A DNA stretch of 64,000 bases from CAZJRQ01 sp964548535 (lineage in GTDB: Bacteria; Bacillota; Clostridia; Oscillospirales; Ruminococcaceae), in the NCBI GenBank assembly GCA_964548535.1, contig CAZJRQ010000007.1, forward strand, positions 1 to 64,000. Reading direction: 5' to 3'. Under the pieces are notes generated by a model that saw nothing but the letters and a program-made list of their open reading frames with translations, made no database searches and was not told where the DNA came from. Of this stretch, positions 33,359 through 41,990 are shown piece by piece; the first letter of the stretch is position 1; each line of letters opens with the position of its first letter. Both the position numbers and the translations under genes were made by a program.

Positions 33359-35668
33359 TTATATCTCCTCCTTTACTGAAGCTTTTGCGGTTTCCATTTG
33401 CTCACTAAATTCGTTTTCAGAAAGCTGTGATTTAACAATTTGCTGATATACATCACTGTTTAAAAGAAGCTCATTATGCTTACCAATTCCAGCAATTCTA
33501 CCATCGTCAAGAACAATAATTTTATCAGCATTCATTATAGTAACTATTCTTTGAGCAACTATCATAACTGTACTATCTCCAACATTTTCACCCAAAGCCT
33601 TACGAAGTGCCAAATCAGTTTTGTAGTCAAGAGCTGAGAACGAATCATCAAAAATGTAAATCTTAGGGTCTTTCGCAATTGCTCTAGCTATTGACAAACG
33701 CTGTTTTTGTCCGCCAGAAACGTTCGAACCGCCTTGTGCAATATGAGTCTTATATTTATCAGGTTTTGAATCAATAAAATCTGTTGACTGCGCAATTTCA
33801 GCAGCAAGCTCAATCTGTTCCCTTGACGCATCAGGACATCCAAAGTGAAGATTACTATCAATATCACCAGAGAAAAGTACTCCCTTTTGAGGTACATATC
33901 CGATACCCTCACGAAGATTGTGCTGAGTATAATCTCTAATGTCAATTCCGTCAATTAAAATTTCACCGTCTGTAACATCGTAAAAACGAGTTATAAGATT
34001 TATAAGCGTCGACTTACCACTACCTGTACTGCCAATTATAGCAGTAGTTTCTCCAGGCTTTGCAGTAAAATCAATATCATGCAAAACATCGCTATCAGCA
34101 TTTGAATATTTGAAATCAACATGCTTAAATTCTACAAGACCATTCTTAATATGCAGGTCAGGACTTGCGTTAGGCTTATCTGCAATTGTAGGCTCTGTAG
34201 TTAGAATTTCATCAATTCTTTCAGCAGAAACAATCGCACGTGGAAGAAATACAGAAATCATAGTAAGCATTAAGAAAGAGATTACAATCTGAATTGTGTA
34301 TGTCAAAAATGCAGTCATTCCGCCAACCTGTAGATTTCCCAAGTCAATCTGCTTTGATGATACCCAAATAATCAAAACGGACACACCGTTCATAACAAAC
34401 ATCATTATAGGCATCATAAATGTCATTACACGATTTGTAAACAGCATTGTTTTAGTCAAATCCTTGTTAACAACATCAAAACGTTCCTCTTCATATTTCT
34501 CACGTGAGAATGCACGAATTACAGGAAGTCCAGTAAGAATTTCTCTCATTACAAGGTTAAGATTATCGACCTTTTTCTGCATAATCTTAAATTTAGGCAT
34601 AGCAACGATTAACAAAACTCCAACCATAACTATAATAATTCCAACCGCAAGTGCGATAATCCAAGCCATATTTGAATTTGTATTAATAACCTTAATAATT
34701 CCGCCGATTGCCAAAATTGGTGAATAAATAATCAACCTAATTATCATTACAATTACAAGCTGAATTTGCTGAATATCGTTCGTCGAACGTGTAATTAAGC
34801 TGGCTGTTGAGAAATTATCCATCTCAGCATTTGAAAATTTAAGAACCTTTTTAAACACACCAATTCTCAAATCAAGTCCAACACCAGCACCAACTCTAGC
34901 CGCAATGTAGCAAACTGTAATAGAAATCAACATTATAACGCAAGCCATACCTAGCATTTTCGCGCCTGTTGTAAACATATAAGACTTCTCAATCTTATCT
35001 TGGTCAACACCCAGCGATTCATTTTCTTGAATAACAAAAGCCTTACCAGCCTGTTCAACAGCCATATCAGAAATATCCTTGTACTGTTCCTCAACACTAT
35101 TTCTAAATTCAATCGGATCAATTTTACCAGCCGCAATAAATGTCATCAAGCTAACACTATCTCCGTCGTTAACTGGTATTTCCATTGACTTTGCAAGATC
35201 AGCAAGTGTAGTACCCTTTTCAGCCTTGCCGTCTGTCATCATTGAAACTGCATCCTCATCTGACATTTGAACAACACCAATAACTGTCATCATAGGCATT
35301 CCAAAAACATCATTAAGCTTATCGATAGTATCAGCATCCACATCAGATTTAAGTGCATAAACTTCATCCGTAACAGCATCTTCCTTATATGGAATATCTG
35401 CAGATCTAACACCGTCAACCAAGCTATAGTTTTCGTCAATCAGCGTTTTATCATCATCGGTCATAAACATCTCAAGTGTTTTCATAGATGTCTGGCTAAT
35501 TACATGAGGAGTTACATTTTCAACACCCTTTTGAGTAATACCAACGTCGACAATCTTTGAAGTATAAGCAGGCAACGACAGGTCGCAATAAGCCTGAACA
35601 ACTAGCAGACAAACTGCTATTGCAACCCAGCCCCAATACTTCTTCAAATATTTGAGTATTTTTGTCAT
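33359..35668 (-). CDS. ABC exporter half-transporter with large extracellular insertion, subunit A
   Basis: 769 residues, about 150 more than a usual half-transporter. The extra part lies between the first and second membrane segments (about residues 35-235) and should be outside the cell. The nucleotide-binding domain has Walker A GSTGSGKST, a canonical signature NVSGGQKQRL, but Walker B IYIFDDSFSALD with Asp in place of the catalytic Glu, so its own ATP site is degenerate. It pairs with the 617-residue subunit, which has the opposite pattern. The start overlaps the stop of the MarR gene (TAATG). Exporters with such an extracellular insertion occur in Firmicutes; the insertion's role is unknown. 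Confidence 0.92.
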   Translation of the reverse strand: MTKILKYLKKYWGWVAIAVCLLVVQAYCDLSLPAYTSKIVDVGITQKGVENVTPHVISQTSMKTLEMFMTDDDKTLIDENYSLVDGVRSADIPYKEDAVTDEVYALKSDVDADTIDKLNDVFGMPMMTVIGVVQMSDEDAVSMMTDGKAEKGTTLADLAKSMEIPVNDGDSVSLMTFIAAGKIDPIEFRNSVEEQYKDISDMAVEQAGKAFVIQENESLGVDQDKIEKSYMFTTGAKMLGMACVIMLISITVCYIAARVGAGVGLDLRIGVFKKVLKFSNAEMDNFSTASLITRSTNDIQQIQLVIVMIIRLIIYSPILAIGGIIKVINTNSNMAWIIALAVGIIIVMVGVLLIVAMPKFKIMQKKVDNLNLVMREILTGLPVIRAFSREKYEEERFDVVNKDLTKTMLFTNRVMTFMMPIMMFVMNGVSVLIIWVSSKQIDLGNLQVGGMTAFLTYTIQIVISFLMLTMISVFLPRAIVSAERIDEILTTEPTIADKPNASPDLHIKNGLVEFKHVDFKYSNADSDVLHDIDFTAKPGETTAIIGSTGSGKSTLINLITRFYDVTDGEILIDGIDIRDYTQHNLREGIGYVPQKGVLFSGDIDSNLHFGCPDASREQIELAAEIAQSTDFIDSKPDKYKTHIAQGGSNVSGGQKQRLSIARAIAKDPKIYIFDDSFSALDYKTDLALRKALGENVGDSTVMIVAQRIVTIMNADKIIVLDDGRIAGIGKHNELLLNSDVYQQIVKSQLSENEFSEQMETAKASVKEEI

Positions 35669-36207
35669 TATTTGTTCTCCTTCTCTTCTTGTTTTTGCAT
35701 TCGCGCGTCAAATTTTGATTCTAGAATTTCACAAAACTCTTCATTTAGTTTTAACATTTCTTGAGTCTTGTCTTTCCCCATCTCATCAAAAACAGACAAA
35801 ATAAAATTCATATTTTTTTCTTTTCGGCTTTTGAAAAGTTCAAAGCCCTTTTTAGTAAAATACACCTTAACTCCACGTCGGTCAGATTCGTCAATAAATC
35901 TTTTAACAATCCCGTCCTTTTCAAGAATACCAACAGTTTTTGAAATCATAGCGGGTGATACTTCAAGTTCTTTAGAAATCAAATTCATAGATACCCCAAC
36001 ACCAATGATATCATTACCCTCAAGGCAGCCATGATCAAGCAAAATAAGCTGTTCCATTACAATTAAAGTAACAAAAGAACTTTGTGAAATTGTGTTCTCT
36101 TTTTCACTGCACAGATTATTTTGATACTTCACATTTTTAAGCTGGATATTTTTCATTCTTCGATGCAAGTCCATGAATTTCTCAGCATATTCCAGATTCG
36201 TAATCAT
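35668..36207 (-). CDS. MarR family regulator of the ABC exporter
   Basis: About 179 residues. The winged helix-turn-helix is visible as SMNLISKELEVSPAMISKTVGILEKDGIVKR followed by the wing DESDRRGVKVYFT, the MarR consensus. The start is uncertain. AAAGGGGTG is immediately before the ATG at 36207 (close spacing), and a GTG at 36243 has no RBS. First gene of the operon with the heterodimeric exporter; a TTAAC-N3-GTTAA palindrome near the promoter is the likely operator. It is expected to repress until a toxic ligand binds. Confidence 0.85.
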   Translation of the reverse strand: MITNLEYAEKFMDLHRRMKNIQLKNVKYQNNLCSEKENTISQSSFVTLIVMEQLILLDHGCLEGNDIIGVGVSMNLISKELEVSPAMISKTVGILEKDGIVKRFIDESDRRGVKVYFTKKGFELFKSRKEKNMNFILSVFDEMGKDKTQEMLKLNEEFCEILESKFDARMQKQEEKENK

Positions 36208-36294
36208 CACCCCTTTTCTTGCAAAGTCAAAGATTAATTTCACTTACTAAACACATTAATCACATACATTTCACACCGTTAACTTATTTAATAA

Positions 36295-36346
36295 TTAACC
36301 TAGTTAACTGTTAAACAAGTATATCATTTTTAGTTTATTATGTCAA
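36295..36346 (-). promoter_or_regulatory. Promoter and putative MarR operator
   Basis: TTGACA (36341-36346), 17-bp spacer, TATACT (36318-36323) on the minus strand. The palindrome TTAAC-CTA-GTTAA (36295-36307) lies just past the start site, with more TTAA half-sites on both sides. Confidence 0.7.
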
Positions 36347-36410
36347 GAGAAACTATTACAAACTTACCAAACATTCGAACGTTTTTTTGTATATATCTAC
36401 AAAAAAACAA

Positions 36411-36448
36411 GTACAAAAAAACTCCCCGTAATTAAATACAGGAAGTTT
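36411..36448 (-). terminator. Terminator of the beta-lactamase-like gene
   Basis: AACTTCCTGT pairs with ACGGGGAGTT (two wobbles), followed by T7 on the minus strand. Confidence 0.8.
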
Positions 36449-36465
36449 AAATCATCTATTATATT

Positions 36466-37551
36466 CTAACATATCAACGAATTAATCTCATCAAAAACAT
36501 CAGCTAACTCATTAAAAACCTTGTCACTTTGCTCTGTTTCAGGATACTGATTTGAATAAATACAAAGTACAAAAGGCGAATCAGCATAAACTATTGCACA
36601 ATCATTATACACACTTTCGGAAAACTCCGAACCATACTTATGCGCAACCTTGTATTTATCAGATAAACTCGCGCTAATCTGCTCATCATTATCAGTTTCA
36701 GTCATAAGGTCAATAAGCCACTTACCATTCTCACTCTCTTCGCCGAACTCATAAATATCAGTGAATGATTTCATCATATCCGAAGTTGTGGCATAGGTAA
36801 AAATCCAGTCCGAACCAACATAATAATTAGCACCAATACTGTAATTCAAATTATTAAAAACTGTCCAGCCATAGTACTGTTCAAGCAAATAATAAGCCGT
36901 ATTATCTGAAATCTGTATCGAAAGCTCAATAAGTTCCTTTGCAGTAAAAACATCACCCATTGATTTTGAAGCTAAATAATCAACACCAACGGTATCTCCA
37001 GTCCAATTCTTGTTCTTAACAATTTTATCATCAAGATCAATACCGTTTGCCAAAATGCTCTTTATGTATGGGGCTTTAATAGTACTGCAAGTCATAAACT
37101 GCTTGTTTTCATTGTAATTTACTACTGCACCAGTATCAATATTCTTATATGAAAACGCAAGCGAAGTGCCAATTTCTGAAACAATTTTATCAAGCTTATC
37201 AAAACACTTGCTAAGCTCATCATTTGACGCAATCTGATCAAATCCACCAGCTGTAAAATTTCTATTATTCAAAAGATAATAAGAAAAATCCTCAGGTATA
37301 ACTTCAGATGATTCATCCTCATCTTCACTATCCGCTAACTCCTCAACATTGTCATCATCCAGAATATCACTATTCTCATCTAAATCACTTACACCATTTT
37401 CATCATCAGAGTTGTCAGAACTTACAGCTGAGCTAGTATCGTTTGTCGCAAAAATATCCCAGCTTGTATCATTACTACCTGAACCGCACCCTGTCAATAG
37501 CAAGATAAATACAATCGAAGTAACACACGTTATATTCTTAAAACATTTCAT
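36466..37551 (-). CDS. Class A beta-lactamase-like serine hydrolase, lipoprotein
   Basis: The start ATG at 37551 opens a lipoprotein signal peptide (lipobox LLTGC); a promoter at 37631-37659 excludes upstream starts. After an acidic Asp/Glu/Ser linker comes the serine-hydrolase fold with the three motifs STIK (SxxK), SDN and KYG (KxG). I find no ExxLN (Glu166) motif in the omega-loop region, which class A enzymes need to hydrolyse the acyl-enzyme. It is therefore unlikely to give beta-lactam resistance by hydrolysis; it may act on peptidoglycan peptides or be slowly acylated (inference). It is anchored on the outer face of the membrane. Confidence 0.85.
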   Translation of the reverse strand: MKCFKNITCVTSIVFILLLTGCGSGSNDTSWDIFATNDTSSAVSSDNSDDENGVSDLDENSDILDDDNVEELADSEDEDESSEVIPEDFSYYLLNNRNFTAGGFDQIASNDELSKCFDKLDKIVSEIGTSLAFSYKNIDTGAVVNYNENKQFMTCSTIKAPYIKSILANGIDLDDKIVKNKNWTGDTVGVDYLASKSMGDVFTAKELIELSIQISDNTAYYLLEQYYGWTVFNNLNYSIGANYYVGSDWIFTYATTSDMMKSFTDIYEFGEESENGKWLIDLMTETDNDEQISASLSDKYKVAHKYGSEFSESVYNDCAIVYADSPFVLCIYSNQYPETEQSDKVFNELADVFDEINSLIC

Positions 37552-37630
37552 AAAACCTACTAAACCTCTCATAAAACATAGTCGAATATTTAATAAACCT
37601 AGAAAACATTTATCAAATATCAATGTTTGT

Positions 37631-37659
37631 ATTATACCATACTTATATGATAAAATCAA
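37631..37659 (-). promoter_or_regulatory. Promoter of the beta-lactamase-like gene
   Basis: TTGATT, 17-bp spacer, TATAAT on the minus strand. Confidence 0.75.
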
Positions 37660-37699
37660 GGTTATAATGTGCGAAATTACTACAATTTTACCAATACAA

Positions 37700-38896
37700 T
37701 CACATTTTTTCGGCTATATCAGGGAAGATATCCAAACTTCTCTTTAAAATTCCATTAATATGCGCAATCGCAACACCATAATTAGTGATAGGAACACCAG
37801 CATCAACAGCGCATTTTATACGAAATTTCATTTCACGCTCATTAAGCATACAACCACCGCAATGAACAATCAAGCCATATTTGGATAAATCAACAGGAAA
37901 TTCTGTTCCGCTTGTAAACTCAAAATTCAAATGCTTGCCAGTATGATTTTCAATCCACTTGGGCAGTTTCTGTGTACCAATATCACCACACTGACGATGA
38001 TGAGTACAACCCTCAGAAATAAGCACTGTATCACCGTCTGAAAGATTATCAAGTGCCACTGCACCAGCAACCTGCTCTTGTAAATCGCCCTTGTGACGAG
38101 CGAACAAAATTGAAAAAGACGTCAGCGAAATATCGTCAGGAGTTTCCTTTGAAACCCTATCAAACGCCTGTGAATCAGTAACAACATATTTTGGCTTTTT
38201 GCCCAAATCACGCAAGGTATCCGAAAGTTCAAACTCGCGGCATACCACTGATGTACAACCACACTCAAGCAATTCGCGAATCACCTGCTGTTGCGGCAGA
38301 ATAAGTCGTCCTTTGGGTGCTGCCGCATCAATTGGAATAACCAACACAACAAAATCACCTGCCGAAACTCTATCCGCAATAATTGGAAATTCTTCTATCC
38401 CTTGCGGTACAAGTTTTGAAATCCTCTCCTTAAGTTCAAAAATTCCGTCCTTAGTTTTCGCACTAACTGCAATTTCACCGTCAGAAAGATTTATGGTTTC
38501 AGACTCATCAGACTTGTTATATACAACAATATATGGAATTGACTTCGCCTTAATTTTGTCTAAAATCTTCTCATCTTCTGAATTTTTGCCATCTGCTGAG
38601 TCAATAACCAACACCGCAATATCAGTTTTATTTAGTACCTGATAAGTCTTACTAACTCGAAGTTCTCCAAGCTTGCCGTCATCGTCAAGACCTGGTGTAT
38701 CGATTATCACAACTGGCCCAAGCGGCAAGAGCTCCATTGCCTTTGAAACTGGATCGGTAGTCGTTCCCAGAACTTCCGATACAATTGCTAGGTCTTGCCC
38801 TGTGATTGCATTAATTATGCTTGATTTTCCTGCATTTCTTCGACCGAAAATTCCAATGTGAATTCTGTCAGCTGATGGTGTGTTATTAAGACTCAT
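37700..38896 (-). CDS. hydF: [FeFe]-hydrogenase maturation GTPase HydF
   Basis: 398 residues from the ATG at 38896 (RBS AAGGAGTG). The N-terminal GTPase domain has G1 GRRNAGKSS, G3 DTPGLDD and G4 NKSD. A dimerisation domain follows. The C-terminal [4Fe-4S] domain has the ligands in SEGCTHHRQCG and VHCGGC. HydF is the scaffold on which the 2Fe subcluster of the H-cluster is completed with products of HydE and HydG before transfer to HydA. It is the last gene of TM1266-hydE-hydG-hydF. No hydrogenase structural gene is in this window. Confidence 0.95.
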   Translation of the reverse strand: MSLNNTPSADRIHIGIFGRRNAGKSSIINAITGQDLAIVSEVLGTTTDPVSKAMELLPLGPVVIIDTPGLDDDGKLGELRVSKTYQVLNKTDIAVLVIDSADGKNSEDEKILDKIKAKSIPYIVVYNKSDESETINLSDGEIAVSAKTKDGIFELKERISKLVPQGIEEFPIIADRVSAGDFVVLVIPIDAAAPKGRLILPQQQVIRELLECGCTSVVCREFELSDTLRDLGKKPKYVVTDSQAFDRVSKETPDDISLTSFSILFARHKGDLQEQVAGAVALDNLSDGDTVLISEGCTHHRQCGDIGTQKLPKWIENHTGKHLNFEFTSGTEFPVDLSKYGLIVHCGGCMLNEREMKFRIKCAVDAGVPITNYGVAIAHINGILKRSLDIFPDIAEKM

Positions 38897-38933
38897 AAAA
38901 ACGCACTCCTTATCTGTACTAAATTTTGTACTA

Positions 38934-40352
38934 CTAAAATCTAAAATCACGCTCTCCGTTTGCTATTGCGTCAAGATTATTCTTAGCTATACCTCTTGTT
39001 TTTTCGTTTGTAACATTCTCAATTTCCTGGGAAATAAGTTTTTCGCCGGCCTTCTTCGTATCCAATGACGCGTAATCTTCAAGATACTCTTTTAAAGTAA
39101 TCAGCGCATTTGGGTGACAGCAATTTTGTATCTGACCCGACTTGCAAAGTGACATAAATCTATCACCTGTTCTGCCCTCACGATAGCAAGCTGTGCAGAA
39201 AGATGGGATATAATCCATTTTAATCAGCCAGTTCACAACCTCGTCAAGAGTTCTGCGATCCTCAACATCAAACTGAGATGAATTATCGTCAGCACTTTCT
39301 TCCTCAACATATCCGCCAACAGAAGTTCTAGAGCCACCGCTAATTTGTGAAATTCCCAAATGCAATGCTCTCTCACGGCAGTCCTTGCTCTCACGAGTTG
39401 AAACAATCAAGCCTGTGTATGGTACAGCAATTCTTAGACAAGCCACGATTTTCTCAAAAGTATCGTCAGAAATACCGTTGTCAAACTGATCAGGGTCAAT
39501 ATCATCAGCACGTCTAATTCGCGGAACAGAAATCGTATGAGGACCTACTCCATGCACTGCCTCCAAATGTTCAGCGTGCATTAAAAGTCCAGCAAATTCA
39601 TATCTATAAAGCTCCAAACCAAACAGCGCACCAATTCCAACATCGTCAATTCCAGCATCCATTGCCCTGTCCATAGCCTCAGTGTGATAATCATAATCAT
39701 GCTTAGGACCAGTTGGATGAAGCTTCAAATAACTCTGCTTATGATAAGTTTCTTGGAACAAAATATACGTACCAATGTCCGCATCTTTTAGCTTTTTGTA
39801 ATCCTCAACCGTAGTCGCCGCAATGTTTACATTAACACGTCTTATCGCACCGTTCTTGTGCTTGATAGAATAAATCGTCTTTATGCAATCGATAATATAA
39901 TCAATCGGATTGTTAACAGGGTCTTCACCAGCCTCAATTGCAAGACGCTTGTGACCCATATCCTGCAGCGCAATAACCTCTGCCTTAACCTCTTCTTGAG
40001 TAAGCTTTTTACGGCTGATATGCTTATTTTTATGATGATAAGGACAATAAACACAGCCGTTCACGCAATAGTTTGAAAGGTAAAGTGGTGCAAATAAAAC
40101 TATGCGATTACCGTAAAAGTCCTTTTTAATCTGCTCTGCAAGTGAGTAAATTCTCTCGTTAATTTCTGGGATATCGCAATCAAGTAAAACTGCCGCCTCA
40201 CGGTGTGAAAGTCCCTTGCGATTTTCTGCCTTGTCTAAAATTTCATTTAAAAGCTTGGCATTGCTTTTATTCTTTTCAGCATACTCTAAAGTTTCTATAA
40301 CTTCGTCGTGACAAATAAATTCGTCAGCTTTTAAAGATTTTGGATTGTACAT
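38934..40352 (-). CDS. hydG: [FeFe]-hydrogenase maturase HydG (radical SAM tyrosine lyase)
   Basis: 472 residues, standard length. The radical SAM cluster motif CVNGCVYC (CX3CX2C) lies near residue 100. The C-terminal Cys set (FCTAC... then CC about 22 residues later) binds the auxiliary cluster carrying the extra iron. The enzyme splits tyrosine to p-cresol and dehydroglycine and delivers Fe(CO)(CN) units for the H-cluster. The gene lies 31 bp after hydE and 37 bp before hydF. It is oxygen sensitive, in line with an anaerobe. Confidence 0.96.
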   Translation of the reverse strand: MYNPKSLKADEFICHDEVIETLEYAEKNKSNAKLLNEILDKAENRKGLSHREAAVLLDCDIPEINERIYSLAEQIKKDFYGNRIVLFAPLYLSNYCVNGCVYCPYHHKNKHISRKKLTQEEVKAEVIALQDMGHKRLAIEAGEDPVNNPIDYIIDCIKTIYSIKHKNGAIRRVNVNIAATTVEDYKKLKDADIGTYILFQETYHKQSYLKLHPTGPKHDYDYHTEAMDRAMDAGIDDVGIGALFGLELYRYEFAGLLMHAEHLEAVHGVGPHTISVPRIRRADDIDPDQFDNGISDDTFEKIVACLRIAVPYTGLIVSTRESKDCRERALHLGISQISGGSRTSVGGYVEEESADDNSSQFDVEDRRTLDEVVNWLIKMDYIPSFCTACYREGRTGDRFMSLCKSGQIQNCCHPNALITLKEYLEDYASLDTKKAGEKLISQEIENVTNEKTRGIAKNNLDAIANGERDFRF

Positions 40353-40383
40353 TTCATTACTTCCTTTTATATATTTTTAAAGA

Positions 40384-41382
40384 TTATTTAAGTGCGTCAC
40401 CGCGTGATACAACTGTGTGATAACCAATTGATTCCATACGTTTCTCTAAACAAACTCGGCACTGCGCCGACTCATCACCAGTACAAATTTTGTTGTCATA
40501 AAGCATATATTTTGCCCTTACAGATACTGGCGATAAATTCGGCATAACAACATTTGCACCAGCCAGAATTCCCTTTTCTCGGCCCTGCGGATTTATCGTT
40601 CCAAGTGCAGTAGTTGACGGCAAAAGCACAGTCGGCAGCATTAACCGAATAAGTCCCAACATGAACAAAGTAAGCTCCAAACTACCCGCCTGCTCATCTT
40701 TAAACTGCGTATCCTTGTGCGGAATAAACGGACCAATTCCTACCATATCCGGTTGTAACTCTTTTATAAAAACCAAATCTTCCGCTAAATTCTCAGCAGT
40801 CTGATAAGGCGAACCTACCATAAAACCTGTTCCAACTTGATAGCCAATTTCTTTCAAATCATTAAGGCATCTCTTACGATTTTCTGCCGATAAATTCTCA
40901 GGATGAAGTCTGCTGTAATGCTCATCATTTGCAGTTTCATGGCGAAGAAGAAATCTATCAGCACCGGCGTCAAAGTATTGCTGATAACTCTCACGGCTTT
41001 TCTCACCAATCGAAAGCGTAATCGCGCAATCAGAAAAATCCTCCTTAATCTTAGAAATTATATCACAAAGCATTTCATCAGAATAGTAACCATCCTCGCC
41101 ACCCTGCAAGACAAAAGTGCGAAAACCTAACTCATAGCCCTCTTTACAGCATTCCAAAATATCCTTGACTGTCAAACGATATCTCTGTGCGTTCAAATTG
41201 CTCTTTCGAATACCGCAGTAATAGCAATCATTCTTGCAGTAGTTTGAAAATTCAATCAGCCCACGAATAAAAACTTCCTTGCCATAATGTTCCTCACGAA
41301 CCTTCCTAGCAAGCGAAAATAAATATTCAGCCGACTTTTCATCTCGATTTTCTATCAGATAAACAAACTCGTCCTTTGACAA
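40384..41382 (-). CDS. hydE: [FeFe]-hydrogenase maturase HydE (radical SAM)
   Basis: At least 332 residues. The radical SAM motif is CKNDCYYC, preceded by FSNY; GGEDGYYSDE, RHETAN and GIGPFIPHKDT agree with HydE. It helps to build the dithiomethylamine bridge and dinuclear iron unit. The start is unusual. The nearest accepted start, a TTG at 41382, has no RBS, while homology-like sequence (IDTLKNLIDKLYDTTN) continues upstream in frame to about 41430. There a strong RBS (AAGGAGGGG, the end of the TM1266 gene) precedes an ATC codon. The true N-terminus is probably near 41430 with a non-standard start. Confidence 0.93.
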   Translation of the reverse strand: MSKDEFVYLIENRDEKSAEYLFSLARKVREEHYGKEVFIRGLIEFSNYCKNDCYYCGIRKSNLNAQRYRLTVKDILECCKEGYELGFRTFVLQGGEDGYYSDEMLCDIISKIKEDFSDCAITLSIGEKSRESYQQYFDAGADRFLLRHETANDEHYSRLHPENLSAENRKRCLNDLKEIGYQVGTGFMVGSPYQTAENLAEDLVFIKELQPDMVGIGPFIPHKDTQFKDEQAGSLELTLFMLGLIRLMLPTVLLPSTTALGTINPQGREKGILAGANVVMPNLSPVSVRAKYMLYDNKICTGDESAQCRVCLEKRMESIGYHTVVSRGDALK

Positions 41383-41432
41383 ATTTGTCGTATCATAAAG
41401 CTTGTCAATTAGATTTTTTAAAGTATCGATTT

Positions 41433-41687
41433 CTACCCCTCCTTTTCAAGCTTTGAGTAAATTGTTTTAGACGTAACACCTCTAAGCTGTCCTAACTTGC
41501 CTGAAACGGTACTAATTATATCAGCTGGCGCATCCAAAACAACACTTATCACATTCAAATTCTCCTTAGCGTGAGGAAGTCCCATTCTGCCTACAATATA
41601 CTCGCCGTACTCATGCAGAATTTCGTTAATTCTCACACCACTTGCCGTATCTTCAACCATAATTCCGATTAAAGCTATCCTGTTCAT
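41433..41687 (-). CDS. TM1266-family iron-only hydrogenase system regulator
   Basis: 84 residues from the ATG at 41687 (RBS AAGGTAATA). The sequence begins NRIALIGIMVED and contains ILHEYGEYIVGRMGLPH, typical of the TM1266 family. These are small ferredoxin-like-fold proteins resembling the NikR ligand domain that are nearly always encoded beside HydE/HydF/HydG. The family is called a putative regulator but has no DNA-binding domain; its role is not settled. It is first in the maturation operon, its stop overlaps the hydE start region, and a long attenuator leader lies upstream. Confidence 0.88.
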   Translation of the reverse strand: MNRIALIGIMVEDTASGVRINEILHEYGEYIVGRMGLPHAKENLNVISVVLDAPADIISTVSGKLGQLRGVTSKTIYSKLEKEG

Positions 41688-41774
41688 TATTATTACCTTG
41701 CCAGTACCAAATTTTCGGGAAAAACCGTCAAAATCAATACAGGCTCGCCCACCTTTCCACACTTTATGTTCTAA

Positions 41775-41930
41775 AACAAAAAAGTCCTTGCCCTATAAAA
41801 GGCAAGAACTAAACAGACCACAGCAAAGCCACAGTCTAAAATTCATATTAGTTGCCTTTTCCGTCAGAACGTATCTTTCGGTCAGATAAAATTTTACAAT
41901 TTACCGTCAGAAAAAATCTTTCAGCTCACT
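41775..41930 (-). ncRNA. Attenuator leader RNA of the hydrogenase maturation operon (unassigned)
   Basis: The leader starts near 41930 on the minus strand. Two near-identical blocks follow: on the plus strand CCGTCAGAA-N3-ATCTTTC occurs at 41904-41922 and 41861-41879 (16 of 19 positions equal). Then comes a segment reading AAAAGGCAACTAA on the minus strand (41848-41860), and a hairpin AGTTCTTGCC/GGCAAGGACT with a T-run (41775-41811). The AAAAGGCA...ACTAA segment is complementary to the 5' arm of that terminator (TTAGTTCTTGCCTTTT), giving a clear antiterminator alternative. I do not recognise the aptamer part as a known riboswitch class. Confidence 0.7.
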
Positions 41931-41936
41931 AATATT

Positions 41937-41965
41937 AGTATACTATATCAAAAACAGACTGTCAA
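41937..41965 (-). promoter_or_regulatory. Promoter of the hydrogenase maturation operon
   Basis: TTGACA, 17-bp spacer, TATACT on the minus strand. Confidence 0.85.
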
Positions 41966-41990
41966 TATATTTTCAGAAAAAATCATAAAA

